From Paenibacillus sabuli (GTDB lineage Bacteria > Bacillota > Bacilli > Paenibacillales > Paenibacillaceae), in assembly GCF_014705605.1 (NCBI RefSeq), contig NZ_JACXIZ010000003.1:62001-126000 (forward strand): 64,000 nucleotides of DNA, given 5' to 3'. The notes beneath the pieces were generated by a model. It was given only the letters and a program-made list of their open reading frames with translations. It was not told the DNA's origin and did not search any database. Position numbers and translations under genes: made by a program. Of the stretch, positions 1-9,190 are shown one piece after another. Position 1 is the stretch's first letter. Every line of letters starts with the position of its first letter.

Positions 1-728
1 GAGTAGACGAGCGGATTGTACAGGTTAAAGATCTGGTCGAAGCCGGCATTGAGCACATTGCCGAGGCTCAGTACCGCCAGCAGCACGGCGGTCGTGCGGA
101 TGCCCGGCAGTGTAATATGCCACAGGTTGCGCCAGCGGCCGGCTCCGTCCATACTCGCCGCTTCGTACAGGGCCGGGTTAATTCCCGTGAGGGCGGCCAG
201 GTAGATGATCGTATTGAAGCCGAATTCCTTCCAGACGTCGCTGCCTACGACCAGGAACGGAAACAGCTCGGCCTTGGCGAAAAACAGCACCGGCTCGAAG
301 CCTAATGCAGCGCCGAGTTGATTCACCGGACCGTTATACGAAAACAGGTCGAGAATGATGCCGCCCAGAATAACCCAGGACAAAAAATGCGGCAGATAGA
401 CAATCGTTTGAATCCAGCGCTTCATGATCGTAATTCGAAGTTCATTCAGCATAAGCGCAAACACCAGAGGAACCAATAAATTTGCAATAATTTTCATGAC
501 TGCGATCACAAGGGTGTTCACAAAAACCTCTCGAGTATCCTTCAGCAAAAACATATAGCGGAAATGCTCGAGACCGGCCCAATCGGAGCCGAATACGCCC
601 TTGCCGGGGTTAAAATACTGAAATGCGATGACGATGCCGAACATCGGAATGATGCTGAAAACAAACAGCCACAGGTAACCGGGCAATAGCATCAAATAGT
701 AGTGTTTGGCAAATCCTTTGATCCGCAT
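1..728 (-). CDS. Sugar ABC transporter permease, LplB-like (partial)
   Basis: Membrane permease of a carbohydrate ABC importer. The chosen start (MRIKGFAKHYY) is preceded by GAAGGGAG at normal spacing. The frame stays open to the window edge, giving 242 residues of an expected 290-320, so the C-terminus lies outside. Hydrophobic segments are seen at about residues 12-36, 68-95 and 105-130. The cytoplasmic loop that contacts the ATPase is visible from residue 189 (EAASMDGAGRWRNLWHITLP). It lies 200 bp downstream of a binding-protein gene on the same strand and behind a YesM/YesN pair, the usual setting for LplA/LplB-type oligosaccharide uptake. No ATPase gene is nearby. Such importers in Bacilli normally share an MsmX-type ATPase (family knowledge). 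Confidence 0.93.
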   Translation of the reverse strand, partial: MRIKGFAKHYYLMLLPGYLWLFVFSIIPMFGIVIAFQYFNPGKGVFGSDWAGLEHFRYMFLLKDTREVFVNTLVIAVMKIIANLLVPLVFALMLNELRITIMKRWIQTIVYLPHFLSWVILGGIILDLFSYNGPVNQLGAALGFEPVLFFAKAELFPFLVVGSDVWKEFGFNTIIYLAALTGINPALYEAASMDGAGRWRNLWHITLPGIRTTAVLLAVLSLGNVLNAGFDQIFNLYNPLVY

Positions 729-931
729 CGGAAAAACTCCCTTCTATGCCAAAAGAGTAAGCGGGTGCGCGGGACGTGGGAGCACGCGGCGGCGCTCTCA
801 CCTCCCGCGCATCCGCTGGCGGGCTTGGATCGCCCCAGCGGAGCTTGGAAGAAAGGGAACCGCCGTAGCGACGGCATCCCCTCCATTGGCAGCTTGCGCC
901 CCGCCGTTGAAGGCGAGGCACATGTCGTGCG

Positions 932-2665
932 TTATGGCTGCAGGGCTTGGGCGACTTCTTGCGTGATTTGTTCGCCGCCCTGGCGCTTCCAGTCTTCGAC
1001 GAATTGATCGAAGGAATCAACCGGCGCTGCGCCCATGACAATTTTCAGGAACATTTCATCTTCCATCTTCTTGAGATTGACCCAACGGCTTTCCATGAGC
1101 GGTGTTTGCTCATAGATCAAGCTAGGGACTTCTTGCATGTCGGTTTCGACAATCGGATTGCCGCCGACCATGAGCGAGTACGAGCGCGTCCATGCGCCCC
1201 AATTGGCGTCCGGCGTCCAGGTGGAAATCCCCCATTGGTCATATGGCTCCTGCTTGATCGACTTGATATTTTCGAGATCGGAATTCAACAGTTTGTAGCC
1301 TTTGACGTCTGCGAAATCGTCCATCGTTTTCTCGCCGCTCAAAAATTCTTTAATGGCAATATTGGTGAATTCGATTTCGTCGGACGGTGCGAATACAACG
1401 CGCAGCGGGTAATAGCCGGGTCCGCCCTTGCTCGGATCAAAGGTGTTTTCCATTTCGTTTTTGTACAGATTGTTGAGCATTTTCATGGCGACTTCCGGAT
1501 GCTCGTAGCCCTTGCGCACGACCACAAATTCGGTGGACGGCGTCGCGGTGTGGGGGCTGAATTCGCCCTCTTCGTTCAAGGGCAGAGCGTAGGCTTGCCA
1601 GTTGGCTTCAGGATTGTTTTTGACAGCGTTGGTAAGCGGTCCGTAACCCATCCACCATGGCGCTATGAACATGCCCGATTTGCCGTTGATGACCAGCTCG
1701 TCGGATGCTTCGCGTACCGCCATTTCCGGATCAATCAATCCCTGGGCATACAGGTTGCGCAGCCCTGCAAGCGCTCCCTTCGTCTCCGGCAGAATCGAAC
1801 CGTACACCGGCTGACCGTCTTCGCCTTCGATCCAGAAGCCCGGATAAGCGTCATAAGCCGAGAAAATCGCATCGAAGCCGTACAAGTTGTTTTTGGATTC
1901 CAGGAAGTTGGCGTACATTTTGCCGTCGCCGCTTTGCGGTCCGGAGAGGCCGATCGTATCGTCCTGGCCGTTGCCGTCGGGATCCTGCTCGACGAAGGCG
2001 CGTGCGACTTCTTCCAGCTCTCCCATGTTTTTCGGCGCCTCCAGACCGACTTCGTCCAGCCAGTCTTGACGGATCCACAGCAGGTGAACACCGTCCGCAT
2101 CGGCCTGTACCCCCGGGATGGCCATAATTTTGCCATCGAACGTTACGGTGTCGAGCGCAGTGCCGCCCGTACTGTCGAGAATGCCCTTAATCTCCGGAGA
2201 AGCATAGTCTTCGTAGATCTGGGTCAGATCCGCGAGCTGATCGGCCTCGACCATCTGGCGCATTTCCATCGCATTGACGACGACGGCGTCGGGCAGGTCG
2301 TTGCTGGCAATCGCCAGGCTAATCTTCTGCCGCATGTTGGCCGCCGAGGCCGTGAAGGCGTGCTCGACGTCGATGTTGAGCGCTTCCTTGATTTGACGCG
2401 TGTATTGGTTGTCCAGCGGCGTATCGCCGGAGGGCAGGCTTTTGTCCGTCGGATCGACCTGCATGCCGATGCTGATCGTGACCGGCTCCTCGTAGGCGCC
2501 GAACGGATCCGCCGGCTCGCTAGAAGCGTTATTATTATGGTTTGTCCCGCCGGTATTGGTTCCGGCAGTGTTGTTGTTCTCGGGTGTGTTCGTGTTGCTG
2601 CAGGCGCCGAGGACCAGCACTGCGGCCATCGTGAAGGCCATCGCTCCAGTGACATTTCGTTTCAT
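932..2665 (-). CDS. Extracellular sugar-binding lipoprotein (LplA-like)
   Basis: Substrate-binding protein of the same ABC importer, 577 residues, anchored outside the membrane. The N-terminus is a lipoprotein signal with lipobox LVLGAC (Cys22), followed by an Asn/Thr/Gly-rich linker typical of Gram-positive lipoproteins. The body has the features of the large family-1 binding proteins found beside YesMN (WIRQDWLDEVGL, DPDGNGQDDTIGL, a predicted metal-binding loop common in this group). The start follows AAGGGGAACGC. The gene lies between the YesN terminator hairpin and the permease, so it probably has its own promoter under YesN control. The natural sugar cannot be read from the sequence. 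Confidence 0.92.
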   Translation of the reverse strand: MKRNVTGAMAFTMAAVLVLGACSNTNTPENNNTAGTNTGGTNHNNNASSEPADPFGAYEEPVTISIGMQVDPTDKSLPSGDTPLDNQYTRQIKEALNIDVEHAFTASAANMRQKISLAIASNDLPDAVVVNAMEMRQMVEADQLADLTQIYEDYASPEIKGILDSTGGTALDTVTFDGKIMAIPGVQADADGVHLLWIRQDWLDEVGLEAPKNMGELEEVARAFVEQDPDGNGQDDTIGLSGPQSGDGKMYANFLESKNNLYGFDAIFSAYDAYPGFWIEGEDGQPVYGSILPETKGALAGLRNLYAQGLIDPEMAVREASDELVINGKSGMFIAPWWMGYGPLTNAVKNNPEANWQAYALPLNEEGEFSPHTATPSTEFVVVRKGYEHPEVAMKMLNNLYKNEMENTFDPSKGGPGYYPLRVVFAPSDEIEFTNIAIKEFLSGEKTMDDFADVKGYKLLNSDLENIKSIKQEPYDQWGISTWTPDANWGAWTRSYSLMVGGNPIVETDMQEVPSLIYEQTPLMESRWVNLKKMEDEMFLKIVMGAAPVDSFDQFVEDWKRQGGEQITQEVAQALQP

Positions 2666-2721
2666 GCGTTCCCCTTCTTTCGTCTTTGTTATTGAACTAT
2701 CCTTACTGTACCATGAAGAAA

Positions 2722-2744
2722 CCGCTTTCTCGGATAGAAAGCGG
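2722..2744 (-). terminator. Hairpin terminator after the response-regulator gene
   Basis: Perfect 9-bp stem CCGCTTTCT / AGAAAGCGG with a 5-nt loop, followed on the minus strand by TTTCTTC. It lies between the end of the yesN-like gene and the binding-protein start, and probably separates regulator from transporter transcription. Confidence 0.65.
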
Positions 2745-2815
2745 CACTGTAAGCGGTAGGATAAATGTACGGAAATGACTGGCAGCCGGAATGCATCGGA
2801 CAGATCACCCCCCGG

Positions 2816-4294
2816 CTAGCGGACATCTGTCCCCTTGGGCGCATGCTGCTGTCTGAATTCACTCGGTAGCATGCCCTTCTGCTCGCGGAATATGCGGCTG
2901 AAATACTTGTCGTCGGCATACCCGACATGCTCGGCGACCCACTGTACCGTCTTGCGCGTCTCGACAAGCAGCGCGGCGGCCCGCTCGATTCGCTGCTGGC
3001 GGACATAATCGTTGAACGTCGTGCCGATGAGATCGCGGAAGCATTGGCTGAAATAGCTGCGGCTCATATTGACCTCGCGCGCGAGCTGTGCCGCCTGGAG
3101 CGGCTCGGCCAGGCGCTCCTGCACGAGCACGGCAGCACGGGTAATGCAGGCGCGCACCTCGGGGGAATACGGCTGCGCGCCGAGGACCGCGCGCAGTTGC
3201 TCGCGCATCTCGGTCAGCCATTGCCGCACCTCGTACCAGGCGGACATCGGTTCCGGCGGCGCCAGCCGGTCCCCGCTGACGGATTCGTAGATCCGATTCC
3301 ACGCGTGACTCCAGCCGATGAGCTCGCTCTGGAGGCGCGGCACGGACAGCCGCATGGCGAGCAGATCGGCCTGCAGCTGCTCGAATGCGGTGTCGTCATG
3401 CACCCATTCGAGGCCGGTGCCGCGCTCGCGCACCGCGCTTAGCGCTTGCTCCCGAGCGTCTCGGTCCGGCTGCCGGGCGTCTGCGTTCGCCAGCTCGTCC
3501 AGCGCCAGATCATAGACTTGCCGGTCCGGCAGCCGTGTATAGTACCATTCCTCTCTCGCATAGGCTTGGAGCCGGTCGCCCAGCTCCTCCGTCCGCAGCC
3601 CGGCGGCTCCGCTCAGGCGGGTCAGGGAGAGCGCGGCGTCCTGCCTGATCAGGTCGGTCAGCGTCTTCTCCAGCGCATCCTCCTGTTCGTCTTGACGGGG
3701 CAGCCAGAGCGCGGCCACAGATGCATAGATGCGATCGGGACGGCGCAGACCGGGGACGGTGTCCGAGGCCAGCACGCGCTGCAGTATGGGCTCCGGCGCT
3801 TCGCCGATCACCGCATAGGCGGTGTCATGCGCGAGGCTGCCAGTCGCGGTGTCGGGTTCAAGAGCTGCGTCCTTCGCGGCGTCCGCGTTTCCGCGCGCGG
3901 CTCCCTTGTCCCGCTCGCTGCGAATGCGGGTGCAGATTCGCTCCAGCACCTGATCGAACTGCTCCTCCTCCAGTTGGACCTTGGCGATATAATCGATCGC
4001 GCCGAGGCGCAGCGCTTCCTGAATATAATGGAAGTCCTGATGCAAGGTCAGAACCACGATATAGATGTGGGGGTACCGGCTGCGCACCTCGCGCATCAGC
4101 TCGAGTCCGGACATGACCGGCATCGCCAGATCCGTCAGGAGCAGGTCAACCGGCTGCGACTCCAGGAATTCCAGTGCTTTTTCTCCATTGCGCGCCTCGC
4201 CGACGACCCGCAGATCGAAGTCCGCCCACGGCATTGCGGATATGAGTCCCTGCCGCACCAGCTTGTCGTCGTCTACCACCAGTACGTTCATCAT
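2816..4294 (-). CDS. AraC-type response regulator (YesN-like)
   Basis: Cytoplasmic DNA-binding response regulator of 492 residues. The receiver domain is at about 1-125 with the acidic pocket (VVDDD), phosphoacceptor Asp55 (TDLAMPVMSG) and the conserved Lys near 105. The middle 250 residues are a poorly conserved linker. The C-terminal 100 residues hold two AraC helix-turn-helix motifs (REVNMSRSYFSQCFRDLIGT and VAEHVGYADDKYFSRIFREQ). Its ATG overlaps the stop of the sensor kinase by 4 nt (ATGA), so the pair is translationally coupled. The likely targets are the adjacent binding-protein and permease genes. Confidence 0.95.
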   Translation of the reverse strand: MMNVLVVDDDKLVRQGLISAMPWADFDLRVVGEARNGEKALEFLESQPVDLLLTDLAMPVMSGLELMREVRSRYPHIYIVVLTLHQDFHYIQEALRLGAIDYIAKVQLEEEQFDQVLERICTRIRSERDKGAARGNADAAKDAALEPDTATGSLAHDTAYAVIGEAPEPILQRVLASDTVPGLRRPDRIYASVAALWLPRQDEQEDALEKTLTDLIRQDAALSLTRLSGAAGLRTEELGDRLQAYAREEWYYTRLPDRQVYDLALDELANADARQPDRDAREQALSAVRERGTGLEWVHDDTAFEQLQADLLAMRLSVPRLQSELIGWSHAWNRIYESVSGDRLAPPEPMSAWYEVRQWLTEMREQLRAVLGAQPYSPEVRACITRAAVLVQERLAEPLQAAQLAREVNMSRSYFSQCFRDLIGTTFNDYVRQQRIERAAALLVETRKTVQWVAEHVGYADDKYFSRIFREQKGMLPSEFRQQHAPKGTDVR

Positions 4295-6048
4295 GCATCA
4301 TCCCCTTCCTCGTACGGCAAGAGCAGCCGGACATTCGTGCCGTGGCCGGGCATGCTGTCGATGCGCAGCTCGGCGCGCCCCTCGTAATGCGATTCGATCA
4401 TCCGCTTGACGTAATTCATGCCGATCCCCATGCCGACTTTTTCCTGCGCCGTTTTTTGCTCATGCAGCAGACGTTCGATTTCCTCTTCGTTCAGACCGCC
4501 GCCGTTGTCCTGGATGGACAGCTCGATCATGCGCGCCTTTTGCTTCACGTCGACGTGGATGTAGCCTTCGTCATTGAGCCCGTGGTAGAGCGCATTCTCG
4601 ACCAGTGGCTGCAGGATGAAGCGCGGCACCGCGACGTCCAGCACCGCATCGTCGACGCTGATGCGGACATCGAACTCGAAGTCGTAGCGGATCTGCTGGA
4701 GAATCAGGTACTGCCGCAGCGAATCGATCTCTTCGCGGATCGTCGACACCTGACCGAGCTTGCCGAGGTTATAATAGAGCAGCCGGTTCAGCGAGAGCAC
4801 GAGCTTGTCGATTTCCTTCTGCCCGTTCATCACCGCCAGCCAGTGGGCGGTATCGAGCGTATTCATCAGGAAGTGCGGGTTGATCTGATACAGCAGCTTC
4901 TCGACCTCGAGATCGGCGCGCCGTTTTTCCTTCTGCTCGACCTCGCGGATCAGCGTGGCGATCTGCTGCTTCATGTTGTGGAATTGCTGCTGCAGATAAT
5001 GAAACTCCGGTATCCGGTTCGGCGGCGATGGCGCGTCGAAGCGGCTGTGAATGACATTTTTCATGTCCCGGTTGAATTGGTTGAGCGGCTTGTACACCAT
5101 TTTCCAGAGCAGGACGGCGATGAGCAGTCCGATTGCCAGGAAGAGCAACAGCAGCGTTGTCATGAGCTGCATCCAGCGCCGCTTTTCGGCCTCGTAGTCG
5201 TCGCGTGGGATGAGCGATACAATGCTCCAGCCTTGATTGCTCGTCCCCTTGAACCAATAATAATTGCCGGTCAGACCGGATGTGACGCTCGGATCCGAAG
5301 GAACCGCTGCACCGCCGTCAGCCTGGAAGTAGCTGTTCTCGGCGAATGCTTCCGGCAGCTCGCTGTAGGCGATGCGCAGATCGTTGTCCAGGATCAGGTG
5401 GGAGGATGTCTTCACGATGTTGTCGCTGTCGAGGATGTTCTGCGTCAGCTTGAAGCCGGATTCGATGTAGACGTAGATGTCCTCGCGTCCCGGAAGGTTC
5501 ACCTCGCGAAGCGCGGAGAGCACATATTGGTCGTTGTAACGGTCTCGGCTGATATGCGGGCCATAATACGATATGCCGTAATAGCCGGCTAGCAAAGGCA
5601 GACGGTCCGGGTCGAAAGGCTCGCGCAGACCGGCATTGGGGAACAACACCTTGCCGTCTTCGCCAAAATAGTACATGACCAGGCCGGTGGTGGGGTTCGT
5701 AAATGTAATCAAATTGAGCTCGCTCTGAATGTCCTCGATCAGAGCAGCGCGCTCGTAGGGCTGCTCCGCCGCAAGATATTGCTCCAGTCTCTTGCCTACG
5801 CTGCCGGGATACGCGAGCTGCTGGGACACATGGTTGAGGTTGCTGATCGTATTTTCCAGCGAGAGCTGGACCTGATGCAGGTTGCTCTGCACGCCGGAGT
5901 TCAAGTTATTGCTAAGGATCACGGAGATCGTACGGTTGGAGACGAGCGTCGTGATGATGAAGGGGATGAGAATGCCCGCCGCGAATATGAAAATGATGCG
6001 CTTGCGCAGCGTGAGCTGCTCCGTCAGCGCGCCCAGCCATCGTGCCAT
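4291..6048 (-). CDS. Membrane sensor histidine kinase (YesM-like)
   Basis: Sensor partner of the downstream YesN-like regulator, 585 residues. I chose the ATG at 6048 because AAGGCGG lies 9 nt upstream; an in-frame TTG two codons earlier is too close to it. Order: TM1 about 18-40, a large extracellular Cache-like sensor region to about 295, TM2 at about 298-322 (LLLLFLAIGLLIAVLLW), HAMP, then the LytS/YesM kinase box with phosphoacceptor His392 (YQINPHFLMNTLDTAHW) and a HATPase domain with N box (LVENALYHG) and G boxes (DNGGGL, GMGIGMNYV). The family senses extracellular carbohydrate or its binding protein; the ligand here is unknown. Confidence 0.95.
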   Translation of the reverse strand: MARWLGALTEQLTLRKRIIFIFAAGILIPFIITTLVSNRTISVILSNNLNSGVQSNLHQVQLSLENTISNLNHVSQQLAYPGSVGKRLEQYLAAEQPYERAALIEDIQSELNLITFTNPTTGLVMYYFGEDGKVLFPNAGLREPFDPDRLPLLAGYYGISYYGPHISRDRYNDQYVLSALREVNLPGREDIYVYIESGFKLTQNILDSDNIVKTSSHLILDNDLRIAYSELPEAFAENSYFQADGGAAVPSDPSVTSGLTGNYYWFKGTSNQGWSIVSLIPRDDYEAEKRRWMQLMTTLLLLFLAIGLLIAVLLWKMVYKPLNQFNRDMKNVIHSRFDAPSPPNRIPEFHYLQQQFHNMKQQIATLIREVEQKEKRRADLEVEKLLYQINPHFLMNTLDTAHWLAVMNGQKEIDKLVLSLNRLLYYNLGKLGQVSTIREEIDSLRQYLILQQIRYDFEFDVRISVDDAVLDVAVPRFILQPLVENALYHGLNDEGYIHVDVKQKARMIELSIQDNGGGLNEEEIERLLHEQKTAQEKVGMGIGMNYVKRMIESHYEGRAELRIDSMPGHGTNVRLLLPYEEGDDA

Positions 6049-6143
6049 GTCCAATCACCGCCTTGTACGGGTGGCAGCTTCGTCCGGCCGCCATGATGAA
6101 TCATTGTACCTGATCGGCATGGCGCAGCGCAATAAACGCAAAA

Positions 6144-6179
6144 TGCGCAACCTTTGCGATAACTCGCAACGATTGCGCA
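6144..6179 (-). terminator. Hairpin between glgC and the sensor kinase
   Basis: Inverted repeat TGCGCAA-N3-TTGCG with its complement, 15-bp arms with a 3-bp internal mismatch. On the minus strand it is followed by ATTTTGCGTTTA. It lies 16 nt past the glgC stop and could terminate glgC transcription. The U-run is short, so this is a moderate call. A run of nine T on the plus strand lies next to it. Confidence 0.45.
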
Positions 6180-6195
6180 AAATGGCGGTTTTTTT

Positions 6196-7401
6196 TTACG
6201 CTCCTGTGCGGGTCGTGACGCCGGCCTTGTACATGCCGCGCAGCAGGCGCCCGGGGACCTCAAGCACGGAAGAGCCGCGGGCAAAGACGAACTCGTCCGG
6301 CGCGACGACCGTAATCTCGCCGATGTCGCTCCCGACGACGGCTCCGTCTTCAATAATGGCGCCTTCACCGACGATCGCGTTGGTAATGACGGCATCCCGG
6401 CCGATCCGCACGTTGGGCATGACGATGCTCTCCTCGACCCGCGAGCGCTGACCGACGCGCACACCGCAGGAAAGTATCGACCGATACAGATTGCCTTCTA
6501 TGGCACAGCCCTGCTGCACGAGCGACTCGTGCACCTCGCTATGCGGATGGCAATATGCGCTCTGTGCGGGAAAGGCGTCTCTGGTATACAACGGCCAATC
6601 CGCGCGCTCCAGCTCCAGCCTGCCCCGCAACAGGTCCATGTGGGCGTCCCACAGGCTGTCGACGGTGCCAACATCGCGCCAGTACCCCTCGAACGGATAA
6701 GCGAGGATCTGGGAGGACGTGCCAATCAGTCCAGGCAGAATATCCTTGCCGAAGTCGTGGCTGGAAGTGGTATTGGCTGCGTCCGCGAGCAATTGCTCGC
6801 GCAAAAAGCGCCACCTGAACACGTACACGCCCATCGAGGCCAAGTTGCTCTGCGGCCGGGCGGGCTTTTCCGCGAAGCCGGTAACCCGCATCGATTCATC
6901 CGCCGTCAGAACACCGAAGCGGGAAGCTTCCTCCCAAGGCACGCGATGGACGGCTACGCTCACGTCTGCATCGGTCTCCAAATGCTTGTCCAGCATCGCC
7001 CTGTAATCCATCTGGTAGATGTGGTCGCCGGACAGAATCAGCACATGCTCGGGGTTGTGGCGCTCCAGATAATCGAGATTCCGATAAATGGCATCCGCGG
7101 TGCCGCAGTAGCCATCCGTCCCTGCATCGCTGCAACCTTCAAGCAAGTCGAGTTCGCCTTGTCCGTCCTTCAGCCATGGCGCTCCATCGCCGATATGGCG
7201 GTGCAGCGAATCGGCCATATATTGCGTCAGCACGCCGATCCGGTCAAGTCCGGAATTGCGGCAGTTGCTGAGCGAAAAGTCGATGATTCGGTAATTGCCG
7301 CCGAACGGTACGGCGGGCTTGGCCAGCCTGCTGGTCAGCGGATTAAGCCGTCGCCCCTCCCCGCCCGCAAGAATCATAGCCACGCATGTTGTCGAACGCA
7401 T
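6196..7401 (-). CDS. glgC: Glucose-1-phosphate adenylyltransferase
   Basis: Makes ADP-glucose from ATP and glucose-1-phosphate, the first committed step of bacterial glycogen synthesis. It has 401 residues with the ATG at 7401, placed 7 nt after AGGAGGG. The N-terminal nucleotidyltransferase signature is ILAGGEGRRLNPLTSRLAKP, followed by AVPFGGNYRIIDF, the sugar-phosphate site GTADAIYRN and GDHIYQMD. The C-terminal third has the left-handed beta-helix hexapeptide pattern (IVMPNVRIGRDAVI, AIVGEGAIIEDGAVVG). Length matches GlgC (380-430). The gene is divergent from glgA across a 329-bp promoter region. No glgD, glgB or glgP is in the window. Confidence 0.95.
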   Translation of the reverse strand: MRSTTCVAMILAGGEGRRLNPLTSRLAKPAVPFGGNYRIIDFSLSNCRNSGLDRIGVLTQYMADSLHRHIGDGAPWLKDGQGELDLLEGCSDAGTDGYCGTADAIYRNLDYLERHNPEHVLILSGDHIYQMDYRAMLDKHLETDADVSVAVHRVPWEEASRFGVLTADESMRVTGFAEKPARPQSNLASMGVYVFRWRFLREQLLADAANTTSSHDFGKDILPGLIGTSSQILAYPFEGYWRDVGTVDSLWDAHMDLLRGRLELERADWPLYTRDAFPAQSAYCHPHSEVHESLVQQGCAIEGNLYRSILSCGVRVGQRSRVEESIVMPNVRIGRDAVITNAIVGEGAIIEDGAVVGSDIGEITVVAPDEFVFARGSSVLEVPGRLLRGMYKAGVTTRTGA

Positions 7402-7522
7402 CAACAATCCCTCCTGTGTGGTTGCTTCGTAAGCTTCGTATGGAGTATTTACACGCTGTCCGCCAAGGTTGAAACCGATGAGTGAAGGGGCGGGTATGGG
7501 AAATAACGGGAATTAAAACGTT

Positions 7523-7551
7523 TTGTGAACTTTCACAATATGTGTTACACT
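7523..7551 (+). promoter_or_regulatory. Sigma-A promoter for glgA with overlapping palindrome
   Basis: TTGTGA (7523-7528) and TACACT (7546-7551) are separated by 17 bp. The -35 lies inside the palindrome TTGTGAA-CT-TTCACAA (7523-7538). It is placed 180 bp before glgA; the leader between them holds no gene that I recognise. A regulator binding here would block the -35. The rest of the glgC-glgA gap shows no other clear signal. Confidence 0.55.
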
Positions 7552-7730
7552 GCTGCGTCGCGTGCGCTCTGGAGTGGTAATAAGAAGAAAACTGCCTTTT
7601 TTGCCCCGCTGCAGGAGCTGGAGGCAGGGAGAGCTTGCGAAGCTGTCGAATTAGTAGATCCATGCAGCCGAGTTCATGCGCAAGGCGTTGTCTACACAAA
7701 CAAATTGGATAGAGAAAGTGGGAGAGTGAG

Positions 7731-9167
7731 ATGAAGGTTTTGTTTGCCGCTGCGGAGGGAAGTCCGTTTGTCAAGACGGGCGGGCTGGCAGATGTCATCG
7801 GAGCCTTGCCCAAGGCCTTGATTGCCCAAGGCGTCGACGCCCGCATCATGCTGCCCAAATACAAAACGATCCCCGAACGTTACGTATCGGCGATGCGCTT
7901 TGTGGGGCATACCGAAGTGCCGGTCGGCTGGCGAAGCGCCTATTGCGGACTGTTTGAATTGGAGCACGAGGGCGTCACCTGGTATTTTCTCGACAGCGAA
8001 TACTACTTCGGAGCGCGTGACGGCAGTTTGTACGGGCATTACGATGATGGCGAACGTTTTGCGTTTTTTAACCGCGCCGTGCTGCAGCTTTTGCCGCTAG
8101 CGGACTTTCAGCCTGATCTCATTCACGCGCATGACTGGCATGCCGGCATGATCGCGCCGCTCTTGACGCGTCATTACCGCCATGATCCGTTCTATGCGCG
8201 AATCCGTACGATCTATACCATTCACAATCTGCGTTACCAAGGCGTATTTCCTTACAGCATCCTGGATGAATTGCTCGGGCTGGACGCGGGATATTTCCAT
8301 CCCGATCGGCTCGAATTCAACGGCGGCGTAAGCTTCATGAAGGGCGGCATCGTATACGCAGACTGCGTCACGACCGTCAGCCGCACCTACGCCGATGAAA
8401 TTCGTACCCCTTACTTCGGCGAAGGCCTTGACGGTGCGCTGCGCGCGCGCGGATACGCGCTCACCGGCATCGTCAACGGCATCGACGAGGAGAGCTACAA
8501 TCCCGCTGCCGACACCTGCCTGGCGCACAATTACCGCACCGGTCTGACCAAAAAGCTGGCCAATAAAGGCGCGCTGCAGCGCGAGCTCGGCTTGCGACGC
8601 TCCAACAAAACGCCGCTGATCGGCATGGTCACGCGCATGACCGCGCAAAAAGGCCTTGATCTGATCGCGCATGTGCTGCACGAGCTCATGGCTCAAGACG
8701 ATGTTCAACTGGTCGTACTGGGCAGCGGCGAGCCGCATTACGAAGGGCTGTTCGGGGCGACGGCGCAACATTATGCGGACAAGCTGGCTGTCTACATCGG
8801 CTTCGACGAGTGTCTGGCCAGACGGATCTACGCCGGCTCGGATCTCTTCCTGATGCCGTCGCAATTCGAGCCGTGCGGCCTCAGCCAGATGATTGCGATG
8901 CGCTACGGCAGCGTGCCGATCGTGCGGGAGACCGGCGGGCTCAAAGACACGGTGCTCGCCTACGAAGAAGACACCGGCGAAGGCAATGGCTTTACCTTTG
9001 CCAACTATAATGCGCACGATATGCTGTACACCATTCGCCGGGCCGCCTCGTTGTATCGCCAGCCCGAGCACTGGAAGCGGATTGTCGCCAGCGCGCAGCG
9101 CGGCGATTACAGCTGGCGCGAATCCGCTTCGCGGTACAAGGAACTATACGGGCAGGTCTTAAGTTGA
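7731..9167 (+). CDS. glgA: Glycogen synthase (ADP-glucose type)
   Basis: Transfers glucose from ADP-glucose to the non-reducing end of growing alpha-1,4-glucan; a GT5 enzyme of 478 residues, the usual length. The N-terminal KTGGLADV (Lys15) is the ADP-glucose contact. Other signatures are HAHDWHAGM, the acceptor-side YTIHNLRYQGVFP, FNGGVSFMKGGI, TVSRTYADEI and the C-terminal nucleotide-sugar site PSQFEPCGLSQMIAMRYG with ETGGLKDTV. The start ATG follows GGGAGAGTGAG. Transcribed away from glgC and convergent with the GH13 gene, 23 bp separating the stops. Confidence 0.96.
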   Translation: MKVLFAAAEGSPFVKTGGLADVIGALPKALIAQGVDARIMLPKYKTIPERYVSAMRFVGHTEVPVGWRSAYCGLFELEHEGVTWYFLDSEYYFGARDGSLYGHYDDGERFAFFNRAVLQLLPLADFQPDLIHAHDWHAGMIAPLLTRHYRHDPFYARIRTIYTIHNLRYQGVFPYSILDELLGLDAGYFHPDRLEFNGGVSFMKGGIVYADCVTTVSRTYADEIRTPYFGEGLDGALRARGYALTGIVNGIDEESYNPAADTCLAHNYRTGLTKKLANKGALQRELGLRRSNKTPLIGMVTRMTAQKGLDLIAHVLHELMAQDDVQLVVLGSGEPHYEGLFGATAQHYADKLAVYIGFDECLARRIYAGSDLFLMPSQFEPCGLSQMIAMRYGSVPIVRETGGLKDTVLAYEEDTGEGNGFTFANYNAHDMLYTIRRAASLYRQPEHWKRIVASAQRGDYSWRESASRYKELYGQVLS

Positions 9168-9190
9168 AATTATAGGAAGTCCGTTTAGCC

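Noticed and set aside
947-2695. A 582-codon plus-strand frame over the sugar-binding lipoprotein
   Set aside because: Arg/His-rich translation without motifs; the opposite strand has a lipobox and family signatures.
7523-7538. A canonical Rex or CRP operator
   Set aside because: Half-sites fit but the central spacing is 2 bp shorter than Rex sites, and the CRP pattern needs six central bases, not four. Kept only as an unassigned palindrome.
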